This document shows, one piece after another, positions 46,099 through 59,600 of a stretch of 64,000 nt of DNA. The stretch's first letter is position 1. Every line of letters starts with the position of its first letter. The notes under the pieces were generated by a model. It saw only the letters and a program-made list of their open reading frames with translations. It did not search any database and had not been told where the DNA came from. The translations under genes and the position numbers were made by a program. This DNA is from Heliocybe sulcata (taxonomy: Eukaryota > Basidiomycota > Agaricomycetes > Gloeophyllales > Gloeophyllaceae). The stretch lies in NCBI GenBank assembly GCA_004369045.1, contig ML213507.1, forward strand, positions 1,380,493-1,444,492, in the 5' to 3' direction.

Positions 46099-49000
46099 AT
46101 GCTTGAAGAGCTGTTTAGTGCAAGCACGCTGGAAGTCCTGGTTCCCCAGGCGTCGTTCGTATTGCCGACGCAAGGACCTGACGATTGCCTAGAGCAGCTC
46201 AGGAAATCGGAGGAGCGGAAGACAGCGTTCTTCGGTACGTGGACTGCTCATTACATATAGGAGGGGCCTCATGTACGAGCTTACAGATGAGAAACTGCAG
46301 TTTCTCCTGCTATTGAGATTATACCACCCCGGTTCAGACGGTAGCTGGGATCCCGAGCACCCACCAGCAGAACTACTATCGTTTCTGTCTCAGTTGCAAG
46401 TATCGTATGAGGCCACATACATACCGGCAGCGCCAGCAGCTACTAGCCCTGGCACGCCGATGGGCGGGGCAATGAGATTATCTGCTCCTCCTCGAGCGAT
46501 GTCTCTAAATAAGATGAAAGGCAAACCACCGAGTACCCTCCACCCCACAATATTCCCGCCCAATACGCCCAATCCCACACCATTAACCGCAGACAAGGAC
46601 CGTAGGTATGTCCAGGCGGAAGGTACTTTCCTCTCAGCAGGCATATGGGGAGAAGACTCGTCCGAAGACTCACCTGAGACGTTTGCCCTGCTATGGTCTT
46701 CCAAGGACCAAGTCTGGACCGCAGTTTACAAGCTCGTGGTGACTGTCTGTAGGTCGATGCTGCAATGCCCTTCCGTCTAGGTTGACTTATTATCTAGGAC
46801 GCAAGCCTTCCTCCGTATGAATTTCTCGGATCCCTTGTTATGTCTCACTGCGTCTACGACGTTAAGAGAGAAGGCGCTTCCCATGACAAAAGCAAGACAG
46901 CCGCTGGCTGACTTAATAACGGCAGTGGGGGATACCTCGTCAGCTGAAGGAGCGGCATCCACAGCAACTAGTGGAGGCGCCGATGCCGAAGACGATGACA
47001 CCTTTGACTTACATGGTCTCGAAGAGGTCAACCTATTAGAAGGCCTTGCAACTGGTGCGTTTCTTATATGAAACGCACGTACCGAATCTCATCCTATGAC
47101 TCTAGGTCCTACTTTTCCGCGCGAAGGACCTGACCGATTATACCTTCCTTCGACTCGGCTAGGCACCACTATCCGCAAGCAGGCCTTTTCTCTGCACTCT
47201 ACCTTTGACTCGCCTCCATCACCCACATCAGCCCCGTCGCCCAAAACATCCCAACCTCTCCCAACGCTCCGCAAGTCCTTCCGCAAGATCCTCCAAACCG
47301 TGTCCGGCTTCCGCGTGCGGATGCGTAGCGTCTTCGTGCCATATGTTTTGCTACCAGAGATAACATCCGGAGAGCTAGACGACGAGGAGCGTGAGCGCAG
47401 AGAGGCGGGTACTGAGGAGCGCACAGTCGTTCTCTGCGTGGAAGTCCAAAACTCGGGCGAATCGGGTATGGGCTTTGCCGTCGAGGCAGTGGACGTATCT
47501 ATCAGTGGCGAGGGAGCCAAAGCGCGCTTTATCGGCTGGGGACAGAGCCAGTTTCCCCTTCTTGTAGGGTCGATGGAGCAGTTCAACGTCTTGTACGCCG
47601 TCACTTTCTGGCAGGCAGAGGACGGGGGAGAGGGCGACCTCCAGAGAGCTGTATCCATCAATATTCACGGGCGACCGTTCGAAGCATCCGGAGAGCTCTC
47701 GTCCGACTTGACTCCAGAGGGACTGGTATATCCCTCGCAACCGTTTGCCTCACGCTGGAATTGTGTCGTCGACTTGTCGCCGAACCGCGCTCGCGACTCG
47801 CTTGACCTGGCGAACATTGACATGTCAACATTCACTATACAAGATGCGCTGCCAGCGCCGGCTTCTCCATTCCCGCAAGTCTCGACGCCGCGCACAGCCT
47901 CCATGCCTCTCCTATCCGCGCAAGAAAAGACCGCCACAATGCAGCAGCAGTCTCAGCTGCAGTCGGTCGCGGGTAGCAAGCGCCATACTCTAGCAGCGAT
48001 CGGGTCAGGGCCGCGTAGTTCATTTCCCTTCGGTCCACACGGCAAGTCGAATCTGACCCCGGTGAACTACCGATCTTCGACCTCCATGCTCAACCCAGCC
48101 AACCAACGAGACTCGCTGCAGCCCCGGTCAGCGTTCCTGCCGCCCTCGCTGGCCCTCCAGCAGTCTGCGCCACGTACGCCGACGACGTTCTCTCCTCGCA
48201 TCAGCAGCCCGCCCCTCCCACCGCCTCCCATGAGTCCGGACTCCATCGAGAGCGGAGGGGGGCAGTTCGCGAGTTTGCCTGTTGTGCCGCCGACACCGGC
48301 GTACCCAGCGTATCCGAACTCACCCTTGCCTCATACTCCGTATTCTCAGGCGCCAATCGGCAGTCAGGGAGGAACCATAGGGCCGAGTGTCGACATTGGA
48401 CGTCAGCGCGGGGTGGGTCTACCAGGACAGTATCCTCCACAAACGCCTGGCCCACGGCTCATGGGCGCTGGGTTCGCAGATAGGGGTATGGGTATGGGCG
48501 CGATGCAGTTGCAGAACTTGCAGGATAAGACTGTCAAGGAGCCCATCGTGGTGTCGATTGGGTTGTTGCCCATTGAGACGGAGAGGGACGGCGACGATCT
48601 GTCGGCGCGGATATTCCCGCTCGACCGGTTTACGCTTGATATATTCGTGTTCAATCAGAGTTCGTGGATTAGAAGATTTGAGGTGAGTCATCCGGAGAGG
48701 AGGAGAGGAAGGAGGAGAGAGTTTGATAGGCGGAGTGCGGATTACTTCCCGCCCCAGGAGAAGGAGAAGACGAAGGTCGATGCTGGTCCGGGTATTATGC
48801 CGTTGGAGAATAGGATCAGGGTTGGGTGAGTGCAATTGCATTCGCCGTCGGATGTTGTTTGACTCGGCTGTAGTCCCTTGCGACCGTCAACCTGTCAGTC
48901 TGTGAGGATGGAATTCCTGGCCCTCGCGCCTGGAGTCCATACGATTGATACGTTAATCCTGACGGACATAGAGTCTGGGAAATCCATGAATCTAAGGTGC

Positions 49001-49099
49001 GATTGATTCCCCTGCCTAAACCATGGTCTCGGTTCACGATTTTGCCACTCCCGCAGATCGGTAATGGACATTGTAGTCCATGATCCTAGCGACGCGTAG
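46099..49099 (+). CDS. TRS65: TRAPPII complex subunit Trs65-like
   Basis: ATG at 46099 (MLEELFSASTLEVLVPQASF). Exon 1 ends at 46234 inside FF-D, exon 2 resumes DEKLQFLLLLRLYHPG. Further exons carry LEEVNLLEGLATG and PTFPREGPDRLYLPSTRLG, a Gryzun/Ig-like segment MRSVFVPYVLLPEI...VLCVEVQNSGESGMGFAVE, GRPFEASGELSS with SRWNCVVDLS, a long Ser/Pro-rich disordered linker (about 47.8-48.5 kb), then KTVKEPIVVSIGLLP and FTLDIFVFNQSSWIRRFE. Two short last exons give PLRPSTCQSVRMEFLALAPG and SVMDIVVHDPSDA. Trs65 helps assemble TRAPPII, a GEF for Ypt31/Rab11 at the trans-Golgi. The start and end both match fungal homologues I know. Stop at 49097-49099. Confidence 0.85.
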
Positions 49100-50057
49100 C
49101 TGTGTCATTACAATGAATACTTATGCCATGGACTAGTGGAATCACCTTGCCAGGGGCCGCGTCCGGGTCTCAGAGCAAAGCTCTGCTCGACCACACCGGG
49201 GAGAGAAGTAAATCAGACGCTGAGGTGAAGCGTGTACTCCTAGGAGATTTTCTGATCAGTGATAACAGCGACCCGTCGACTCTCTGTGACCAGGAGTAGT
49301 CAGAGAGGCTCAGCCATGAGGCTGGAGGCCTGCATCGCGGCCCAGGACGCATGACACAGAGGGTAACGTGGACAACATCCCGGGCTGTCTGACGATATTC
49401 TGATGGAAGTACCGGTGCCCCCGCGCATTGCAATGAGCAAGATCCGCTTTGACTGCTTGCCGATGGACTCTAGGTGCACCCTAGTTTGATTCTCCGACTG
49501 CTGGGCGTAGGCCATAGCAAGCCCAGACAGCATGTTGTCGCAAATTTGGCATGCCAATATCCAATCTAAGGGGATGCTAGGCAGTGAAGAAAACGTTGCG
49601 TGACGAGTGCGACTGCCAGCTTGGTCCTCCGGGTACAGGTTTCCACCGGGAGCCGTAGCGTCGAGATGTATTGGCGGTCTATGGACTAGGTATATCCGGT
49701 GACTTGCTATGCCCAAACATGCATGGTCGCAGGCTTCCGCAGAGCGTTCTATCCGGACAGGCCGTCCAGATGATCGCTTCTCTGCCATCGCCACTCAGGA
49801 ATCTGCAGAAGTCCCGGCGGGACTGATAACTCCACCATCACCATTGGACAGAGGGCGATACCAAGATACCTCCGCCCATCTCTGATCCGTACAAGATCGA
49901 TTGTCGTTCATTCCATGGACCAATAACATGCGTCTGGTTTTGCAGAAAGACGGGAGGAGTAGAAGCGCCGCCAGTGGCACATCCGATCGTATAGAGTTAT
50001 CTTTGACTACTCTGACGCAAGAAGGTCAGACGACGTCGCAAATAGCGCCTTGTATGG
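49100..50057. other. Intergenic, no gene supported
   Basis: Short frames on both strands without motifs or consistent splice signals. Confidence 0.5.
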
Positions 50058-50926
50058 CTAGTCGTTGATCTCCTCGGAGAAGGCCAATTTCGCGGGAGGG
50101 CTGTACTGCGTTTTGATAGCGACCTTTGATGGTAGAATTCCTGGGACGAGGCTCGCGATTGCGGTATACAACTCAGAGCCACGGATTCGAGGCAGATACG
50201 CTGGACAGGAGGATATCACGAGGTTGGTCATATTGAGTCCGCCTTGCGATCGTTTGTTCCATTGCAGAATATCGACAGCATGGGCTTGTCGTTTGGACAT
50301 AGAGCAAGGGTTGCGCTGCTGGAAATCAGAGAAATCATACCGCCCGTCGTACCGTAATCGAGGATCTACATTGCTTACGGCAGACGGGAACATTCTGCCC
50401 TTCCGCGCTTCCTGCATGGGGTCCGGGATGTTTGACGTGCCCCATGTTTCGAGCTCCAGGTCAAGACAGGAGCCCGAGAAATATTTGGTCATAATGGGGG
50501 GCGTGCTCCTCTGCGCAGAGGTCGTATCCAGCTATGGACCATCCTCAGTGCCTGCCGAGTGTTGTACTATCAATGCCTGTCTCGCCAGCATTAGTAGATA
50601 CACGATCGGCGCAAGGCAGAGAAATCTGTCCACTAGAACGAGGATTTAGAACGAACCTGTCAAGTCCTCTACGCGAATACTAATCTGCACGCACCCGGAA
50701 CTCGCGAAGGGGGTGGATCATCTGCGACAGGTCCCTGCGTAAACCTTCGTACGCCAATGTCCATAGAGGACAAGAGCGCATCGCAAAGTTGGCGGAAATC
50801 CAGGGGCTGCCTCGATAACGGGCATTTGGCGGCGTTATAGTAGCTCCCACCGTCTTCTTCCTGGGACGCCAGTTGCGCTTCTGCGTTCTGCCGCAATGGT
50901 CGAGACGGAGATGAAGAAAGGCACAA
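50058..50926 (-). CDS. Possible hypothetical protein gene (two or more exons)
   Basis: The minus-strand frame 50492-50058 (MTKYFSGSCLDLELETWGTS...) has a protein-like composition with balanced hydrophobic and polar residues and ends FSEEIND. A preceding frame at 50926-50669 (CPLSRQPLDFRQLCDALLSS) is also plausible as an exon. The connection between the two was not found. No family recognised. The plus-strand frame on the opposite side (50065-50649) is longer, but it mirrors this one and shows no motifs either. Low confidence. Confidence 0.3.
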
Positions 50927-53823
50927 TGTTGGAAATGCCGTGGATGCCTATGTTCCTATGAGCTTAGATATCGCGCAGCAGATATCGCTTTATTTGGACC
51001 TCGGAGGAAGTATCCCCTTCGTCGAGCCACTTGGAAATACTCCAGGCGCGTGCTAGAGGGTCAACTCGTGACATCGATGGCGCCTACTCCTCGTAGCAAA
51101 CATACTGTAGCGGAACTTAACGGACCAGAAATTTCACAAGCTATCGTAAGAGACACGTATCAATATCTTTGGATGGCAAGAAATAGCTTGGATTTGCCTC
51201 ACAAATAGAACAGTAGAACATACGATTTATCATTTTATTAGAACCAAAAGGCTGCTATCGTCGAGCTTCGCTGAACTCCCCGCGATGAAAGGTTGGGGTC
51301 TTCTGCGCATTATTGCTGCATGATGATTGAATATTATGTGCTGGATTACCTATGGATAATGGCACGGGAACTATGAATACGCTCGCAACGATCGCCAGAG
51401 TACTGCCGAAGCTGCACGTGACAAATAGTCATGTGCTGTGATTGGGATCAATTTGATTTAGCGAAATTCAAAGTGAATTCTGTAATCATGCCTGCCTTTG
51501 AAGCTTGAACGTCCCAAGCTGAAACCAGCACGACATCGACGAAGAATAGCGACTTAATTGTCGGGAAATTGTTCCAAGTTACCCAAGGTACTAGATGAAC
51601 AGACGTACCTTGCGTTAATCCGGATTGTCCTCAGCGTTCAACCGGCCCATCACCTTTTGCAGTTGCACGCTACGTGACTTAACTCAAGGACTTCAGCATC
51701 CAAGCATCTTCGACGATATATCTGCCCAGATCTCAAATGATATGTTACATGTTCCCTACATTCATGCTCACATCGCGGCATGCATCAAGCCTACGACGGG
51801 CGGGATAACGTACACAAGCAATGATGCACGTCACGACTGCCAGGCTCGGTTACAACGGAGGCCCCTTGCAAGAGGCCCACACGCCGGAGCGCCGCCATGC
51901 GCCCCAAAAATAACCAGACCTGCTCTGAAAATGACACAGACAGGATGCAGCGTATTCGCGTATTCGACGCCACTGACGAAGATACCAGAATATTACCGTC
52001 TCCCAGCAGCTCCCCGTGGATCGACGCGCAGCGGTCAGAACTTGGACTCCCAAACATCGACTTCGGTGCGGGTCTCCTTGTTCAGGTATGCCGTCTGCTG
52101 ATCAGGAGGTTAAGGAAACGCTAATCGCATATGGAAGCACCCAAACCCTAGGTTTGGCCGCCGGTGCCATTATTAAATGTTCAATGTTTAATGTTCGAGC
52201 GCGCGACTCCCCTCATTTCGTATCGTCGCCCGTTCATCTGCTTTGGTCGTGTATTTCTGGCTGTTGAGGGAGTGCGCTAACCAAATGTGATTGCAGGTAT
52301 TAATAGCTATCCAGCGTTTTTATGGACCTGCAACGTCGGGTGGGCGTCCATATTCTTGGTCGGACTCGGCAGTTGACGGGTCTTGGCGTTATTCTTGCTA
52401 GAAGTCTGAAGCCTGAAGCCCAACGTTCCAGCGCCTCTGGCGAGCAATCCTCGACGGCGAGACTGTACATTGCCTGGATGATATAGCCGTCAAATTCACG
52501 CTCTGATTTCGATTTCTAGCCAGGCCACAGCCATTCCACTGGGTGACTTTGCCATTATGCTTCGCCTTCTGATTATCTCCTGCTTGCTCAAGTCTGGACC
52601 GACCCCACAGCGGGATCCCACCACAACCTACGACATCCTGATGTTACATGTCTCTTGCCCAGAGCTAAAGCAGCATACGCATCTCTCCTCAAGTCCAGCT
52701 TCCAACATTCTCTGAGTAGGCTATTTCTGCGCAGATTACGACCCACCACCCGATCTACAGCACCGTTCGGGTTAGGAGGCAGACAGTACCCGTTCACGTT
52801 CGAAACGCAGAAGATGCTGGGCTGGCACGGTTGCGGTACGCCAGGCATTCGGTTCAAATACAATGAAGACAGTGTACCCCGCACAGAGCCAGTTCTGCCT
52901 TCTAGTCCAGTTGCAATCCCCTTTGCACCCATTGGCCCGCCGAGAGCCGGGACGACAGTGCCATGCCAAGTGCGCCCTACGCAGTACTGACCTGTAAAGT
53001 ATGTGCTTGGCTCTCGTCGGCCGCCCGTTCCTGAGCGGGCACACACCATCCATCCACGCAAACTCGAGTCCACCCGGCTGCAATCGCGCTGCCTCGGCAC
53101 CAATCACCTCAGCCTTCTCCTCGCTATAGGGTCCGCACCAGAAGATCTCCACCGCCTGCTGCCTGCTTAACTCGGCTGTTGACCAGGGTCGATAGAGTTG
53201 ACTTAGGCTACTAGTAATACTAATACTGGCATGCTCAGTGGCTCCGATGATTGGCGCTCTCGCCACGGACGTAAATCGTCTCGAGGCGATAGGAGGTATG
53301 ACGACAAACGCTCGAGGCAAGTGATCCTGAAAATTGCAAGTTTGGCGCAACGACGCCTTGCATCGCCTTGCGGTGAGAATAGTGAGAATTAAATAGATCT
53401 CCAGACCTGCCTACGTGATACAGAAGGGTGTCAGGTGAGGAAGCAGTACCGAGGACTAAGTGGGGATAGATGTCTATGATACAATCCAGACAGAGAAGGA
53501 GCGGGATTCGGGAACGATGATCGAAGTCCTCGAGCAAGTTGGAATGGGGTATGTTTCCCTGTACGCGTAGGGTCCATGGATTAATGAAGAAGAGGTGGAG
53601 GCGAATCGGAACCGAATGGAGATGGAGACGGTGAAACATCCAAGGAGCGTGCGGGTCGTTAGGGAACGTGGAACGTCGTCTTGTCTTGTCAGTAAGCACT
53701 TGACGCCGAAGTCCGAGATGGACAGGTAGGGGGCGACAACGAGTGCAGCCGCAACGTGAGTTCCTTTGCAGCCGCGGTTGGCTTTATAGCGGCGTTGGAG
53801 TGAGAGGAGAGCCAGAGAATAGG
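50927..53823. other. Long region without confirmed gene
   Basis: 51.0-52.5 kb is comparatively AT-rich with short frames. 52.59-53.70 kb holds several minus-strand frames, one including WCGPYSEEKAEVIGAEAAR and FAWMDGVC. These look protein-like, but no family or consistent exon chain could be set. An unrecognised minus-strand gene is possible there. Confidence 0.35.
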
Positions 53824-54751
53824 TTAATCGCCCCAGCTCCTAGCCAGCGCGCTGGTGCTCTGGATTTTGAACCCTCGTCGGATGGACCTGGTCGGTTTGG
53901 GCTGGGGCGGTGCAGGTATCTTGGAGTGTCATACAATAATGAGAACCAGAACAAATGTGTACACAAAAGTTGGTCTTACATCCGCATTGTCTCCCTCTTC
54001 GCCCGAGGCAGGCCCACCTGCTTCCTCACCTTGTCCCGCATTCTCATTCCCATTCCCATTCTCAACCTCCCCACCCAATTCGTTCTCCGCTCTCCGCTCT
54101 TCCCCAAACCGCCCGAGCCTGCTCCGGCTCCCGGGCCTCCCCCGCCTCACCGCCCCCGCCGTTTTCACCAACCTGACATTCAGCGCCGCGCTCCCCGAGC
54201 CGTCGTCCTCCGCCCCCACCACCGCCGCCGCGTCGTGCTGGAGCGAGGTCGTGGAGCGGCTGGTCTGCAGGGAGGGCTGGGGCGAGGGGTACCGCGTCGA
54301 CCGCGAGGTGGACGACTGCCCGTTCGGGAGCGCGGCGCGGTTCTGCACGTTGAAGGGCGCCGGCGAGTGCACGTTGACCATTTTCCTGGGCGGTGGTGGT
54401 GATTTAGCGCCACTGAATTACTGTATAAATGTGAAATCGGCCGCTTACCCCTCTTTGGAGCGCACGATCGTCCCCAGACGCTCTTTCATCTTTTGCGGGT
54501 CGACGACGACGACGTGCGGGCGTTGAGGGGGGCTAGTACAAGTTTCAGCTCATTTTTGAATGCGTCGTGGTGACCACATACATGTCTACATCTTGAGCAG
54601 CCGGGATGAGGTGAGTCGTCTCGTCCGGACGTTCCTATCTCTTTCGTCAGCCCAGCACGACTACGACCTTATGCTTTGAAATGCTACGCACAGGACTCGG
54701 TGAATGTGCGCGCAAGCAGCAAGCAAAGACGGCATTGAAGAAAGAGGACAT
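53824..54751 (-). CDS. Short acylated-type adaptor protein, possibly LAMTOR1-like
   Basis: Exons 54751-54692, 54634-54582, 54532-54449, 54385-53980 and 53919-53824 join in phase to 232 residues. The N terminus MSSFFNAVFACCLRAHS carries a Cys pair suited to palmitoylation. ERPDETTHLIPAAQDVDI follows, with an acidic dileucine-like THLI as in lysosomal adaptor proteins. Then comes DPQKMKERLGTIVRSKEGKM plus VNV, which resembles the core RL..I(V)R...KM(V/I)(N/D)V pattern of the LAMTOR1/Meh1 family. The rest is Ser/Gly/Arg-rich and disordered, ending SALARSWGD. If correct, it would anchor Ragulator and TORC1 signalling at the vacuole. The overall match is weak, so the gene model is firmer than the function. 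Confidence 0.6.
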
Positions 54752-56617
54752 CAAAATAGGTTCAAGAACGCTTCATAAAGCGGACCAGGCGGAGGGCAGG
54801 AGGCTGTAGTGCACACCGCCGGAATAGAATAGATTAGCGCGGCGCTCCGGAGCTTTTCCGGCCTTCCAGATAAGTCACCGGGAAATACCGGCGGCACCGC
54901 CGTAACGGGCCATTTTACATGTCCATTTTGCGAAAACCAAATTCTCAGACTCTACGCTTAAACCTATGCGATTTCCGTTCTGACTCCCAGGGCTAGAACA
55001 GCGTCATGAGAAAGGGAACGACGTGTGCGGGTGATTCTCGTATTTTGCGAAGAGGGAGGTGGACAATGGGAAGCACCGGATTAGAGCACATGTCCGCAGA
55101 GCGGATCACGGTGGCGTCCTGGGGACCCTGTACCGTGGACGAGCACAGCGGGGCGTGATTAGCTTTCGCGCATCTCGCCTGCCTTGGCGGACGATGGGCC
55201 TTGCCACTGGACCCGAGACGCGGTATGCTGTGCTGGAGCCAGCGGGGGCTTTCCCAGCGCGAATGGGAGCAGACGGATTGCAGAAGGGCGTTTGTTCTTC
55301 GTGCGTGGGCGTGCGGGTGACGCAAGCAGTTGCGTGAGAGGCAGCTGCGGGTCTTGACTTGTGGAAGTCGAGGACGTTGCTTGCCGTTTGAGAAGTGAGC
55401 TAGGATGGGCATTACGCCATCGTGGCAACGGTCGGCTAGGGAGTACAACGTCTGAGAGTACAATATACGCGCTGTTGTAATTAATCTCTGGTATGGATGG
55501 CGATAGGCAAGGCTTACCTACTAGCTCGAGGTAACCGCACAGGACCGGCCGCCAAGAGCGGGAAAAATCCCAGAGAGTTGGTGATGTGCATTAGAGTAGG
55601 CAGAAAAGGAAGCAACGGACTAAAGATACCACGGCGCAGAGGGTGAGAGTGATCAATCACTCACAGTTGCCTGCTAGGAAGCGGGATCAAATGCCAGCCG
55701 AATGAGGTTAAGAGCGAGCGGCAGGCGATAGTGAGGCGAACAAGCCATGGAGAGGATCTGGTCCTGTGGAGAGGCGCTCGCGACTGGAGACAATCCCCGA
55801 GACCGAGGAGGAGAGATGAGAGTTGCCTGCTGCCCAGCGCGCCACCTTCGCACGGGAAGTGTGTCGTGATGAGCCAGAACAGGCATAACATCAGGAACGG
55901 GGGTGCAGCTACGTATTGAGCGGGAGGTGCAGGTGAAAGGTCATATCGCCCATCGGGGGCTTCTTCCGGAGAAGCTTAATGAGGGGTTTCGTGGAGGAAC
56001 TGAGGGTTACGAATGTGGCAGGTTTCTAGCAGACTGTGGGATACTACCTGTACGATTGCACGCGCGACGAGGAGGAGTGGATCTGGAGTTGCAGTCGGCT
56101 ATCTAGAGCACTCGAAGGGATAACGTCGGAAAGGGTCCGGTGCTGAAAATAAGATGGATAATCCTGGAGGATATGTTTTCGAGAGAATCGATCAAACAAG
56201 GTTTATCAAGATGCGGGGAAACTATCTGTTATTATATGGAAATTAAAGGCGAGCGGGACGGCACGTGGACATCATCGACATAACTACCAGGCACTCTTCT
56301 CCGGTTCCGAACGCGGTGAGATCAAGGTGAGTGAGGCCGGGCCCAGCAAGTTGGACACCGCAGTTAGGTAAACGCTGGTCACGCTCAAGACATGTTTTGA
56401 GATTCCAATTTCTCCGGAAGGAAGTCCGTCCTCTCAGGGCCGCCGCCGGATATCCTCGCATTTATAGGTCCCCTCATCATCGCCATCCTCTCGACTGCCT
56501 GCCCCTTGCACCGGCCCGGCCTACTGCGATCCTATACTGCACTCATCTTCAAATTCACGCCGCGTGCTCACTACACCCTCCCCAGCCGCGTGCTCCCAGC
56601 CCTTGCTCTCCTCCACC
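54752..56617. other. Intergenic, no gene seen
   Basis: Divergent flank between the adaptor-like gene (minus) and the zinc-cluster factor (plus). C/T-rich just before 56618, consistent with the factor's promoter and 5' leader. No coding region supported. Confidence 0.5.
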
Positions 56618-59600
56618 ATGGTCGCAGCTACTAACACTGACCTCTATGCTCCCTTCCCCCACCCTGGTCCCCATTTCGAAGACTCGGGGCCCCAGTCCAG
56701 CGAGGAAGGCTCTGGCCTGCACTCTCCCATCTACGACACCGCCTTTCACCATGACAGTAAGTCTCATCGCGTTTTCTCACATTCCCCGCTCACGTGCACG
56801 ATCCAGTTCGATACCATGGCCATGACATTCGAACAATGGGAGAGACCCTCCCCACGATACCCCAGGCTTACGACAACCACTTCCCCTTGCCCAGCGCTCG
56901 CATCGGGGAAGGCCAATTCCTGCGCGCGCTCGACGTGCCCAGCAGTCCTCACCTCCCACATCGCCCGCAGCCCCCCTCGCCGGACCGCAACCTCCTGATG
57001 TCTTTTGCTCAAACGGGCTCCCTTCCCCGCCTGCCGCCCCACAACCCCGTAACAATGGAGTACTCGTATAGCTACCACGACAGACGCCTCCCGGAGCCCC
57101 ATAGTAGCTCATATCACAGAGCTGTTCCCGCCGCACCCTCAAGTCCCGACACCTCCCGAGCCCCCACATCTCCCATTTTCCGGGACGAAGAGCGCTCGCC
57201 CAGCACCTCCACAATCCGAGACTCACGCAAGCCGAGCTCAATGACCGTTATCGCCTGCCGTCAATGGTACGCCGCTCCATATCTATATATAGTCCCAAGC
57301 CGTCATTCAGAGCGTACCTGTAATATGTGTATCATGCGCCTCTTACAGCCGCGGACGCAAGATCCGATGCGACTCGACCCGGCCGATGTGCCATAACTGC
57401 GTGAAGCGCGGGAACGAGTGCGAGTACGACGCGGTGCCCAAGCGGCGCGGGCCCGACAAGCACCCCGGGACGCGTCAGCGGTCGTGCAAGAAGCGCACGG
57501 CGGACGAAAGCGGGCTGGGCCCGAAGAAGAAGAGGAAGAGGGAGGCCACGCCCGATAATAATATGAAGGAGAACGCGAACGAGGGCGGGAGCCGCTCGCC
57601 GTCGATGAAGATTGAGCATGCGAATCCGCTGCTGCACGTCCCTCCACCGACGGCCGTGCTCGAGCTGCCTCTGTCCGGAATGATGTCGCCTGAATCCCAT
57701 CACGCTCCCAAGGTCAGTCCCGTCAGGCAAACGCTAATTGTCGGCCATCTCTGGGGTATCTGATTGCGCTGACACGATCAATCTGATTTTCAACTCCCCA
57801 GCCACCATCTTACGGCGCGTATCGGCGGAGCTCCTATGGCGAGCTGCAGGATCAGAAGGGGTTCCAGGTCGCCAACGGGAACGTGCACCGATCCCCACAG
57901 GCCCAAGGGGAAATGAAGGTGTCGTCGGTGTCTCCGACGATCGCGGCGGGAGAGTATTCCCGTAATACCCACACAAAGACGTGGTGGGACGAGCTTGTGG
58001 AGACGTACTCGCCCTCCCAGGATCAGTCGTGAGTGTGTGATTTTCGATGGGCACCACATGACGCCTCACGCTCACGGATGGATGGTCACATGGGGCAGAG
58101 TGAAGACCATCAACGACGATCTGGAGTTTCTGTAAGCCCAAACCCACCCTCGCGCGATTGAATCACAGGCTGACTGACACTCCCCCACACGCAAGGTTCA
58201 ACACGACCAACCTCCTATTGTCGTTTATCAACGTCCCCGTGTTTTTGCGGAACCTGAATGACCCGAGCGAGCGCGACCGGATGCAGCCCGCGCTGGTGTA
58301 CGCCTCGCTGGCCGTCGCGACGTTGCTCAAGGCGAGCGAGATCGAGCTCGGCAGCAGCGGGCGCAACCGCGCGCTCTGGTTCCGCCAGGCGGCGCAGAAC
58401 GCGCTGGAGAGCTCCTGGAACTCGCAATGGATCGATCCGGGGCTCGCCGCCGCCGGTCTGGTACGTCCACCCCACTCCCTGGCTCTCGTCGCGATATTGA
58501 TATTGATGATGCTGGCACCCTGCTTCTTTTCTTTTTTGTGGGACTTGATTTGATCGATCAGCTGTGCGCCATCTTCGAATCGTCAGCGCACCCGCAGGCG
58601 TCGTCGGAGCGCCTCGCGCAGGCGCTGACCTTCCTCGACTCGCTCATTCGCCAGCTGAACCTGACCGCCATCGACCAGTCCGACCCGGACGTCTCGACGT
58701 TCCAGCGCGGCGCGGTGCCGGTCGTGTACCGCTCCTCGCGCTATCCGCGCATGGAGGAGTGCATGTGCCGCCCGCAGAAGAACCCGGAGATGCAGCTCAC
58801 GTACGCGTGGTCGTCCGTGCCCGAGTGGGACGAGAGCTGGAGCGATGCGGAGGTGAGGAGGGAGGAGTGTCGGAGGTTATGTTGGAGCGCGCTGAGTCTG
58901 GCGAGCGATTATGTGTCGCAGCGCGGGTTTCAGCAGGATAAGCCGCATGCTTTGTTCTTGACGGACCCAGCTAACGTGGGTGGCTCGTTCTGACGCGTCC
59001 GTGTGCACCGCTGATGCGTTTGATTGGGCATAGTACAAGTTGCTGTTCCCAGGCGAGTTTCTTAATCGGAACCCGGTGCACAATACGGGGCAGTCTCCAA
59101 AGGAGTCGATATGGGCGCTTCATTGCCGGAGCATGCTCCTGTGGAATTCGTGCCAGGTCCTACGAGATAACCTCAGAGAAGACGACAGTCGCCGAGTCGA
59201 CTTTGCTGTTCAAGCCTGGGGCGAGGCCGAAGCGATCTCCGATGCCATTGACCGCCACACATGCAATATGGACACCGCGCTCATATACACGTGCAGGGAG
59301 TTGATTTACAAGTCAGTGTTTTTCTCCACCTGCGCCTTCAAGTGTGCCGGGCAGTCGATTGAACGGGGTGTGTTACTTTGCCCACAGCACGCGGTTGACG
59401 ATCACGCTCACTTTACGCCGGTTGGTGCCATCTTCTGAGATGTACGTTCCAGCGACCTCACGTATGCGTTGTCTAGCTTACAAGGTTTGAGCAGCGACGC
59501 CAACTCGATGTTCAACAGGAAGCACGCGGAGGAGTGGTGTACGTGTTTGTGTTCTCTTCGTGTGGATGGTCGGTTGACTTGGCGTGCAGTGCATTACCAG

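Noticed and set aside
53743-54526. Two long plus-strand frames over the adaptor-like gene
   Set aside because: They are Pro/Arg-rich shadows of the minus-strand exon 4. The minus strand splices in phase across five exons.
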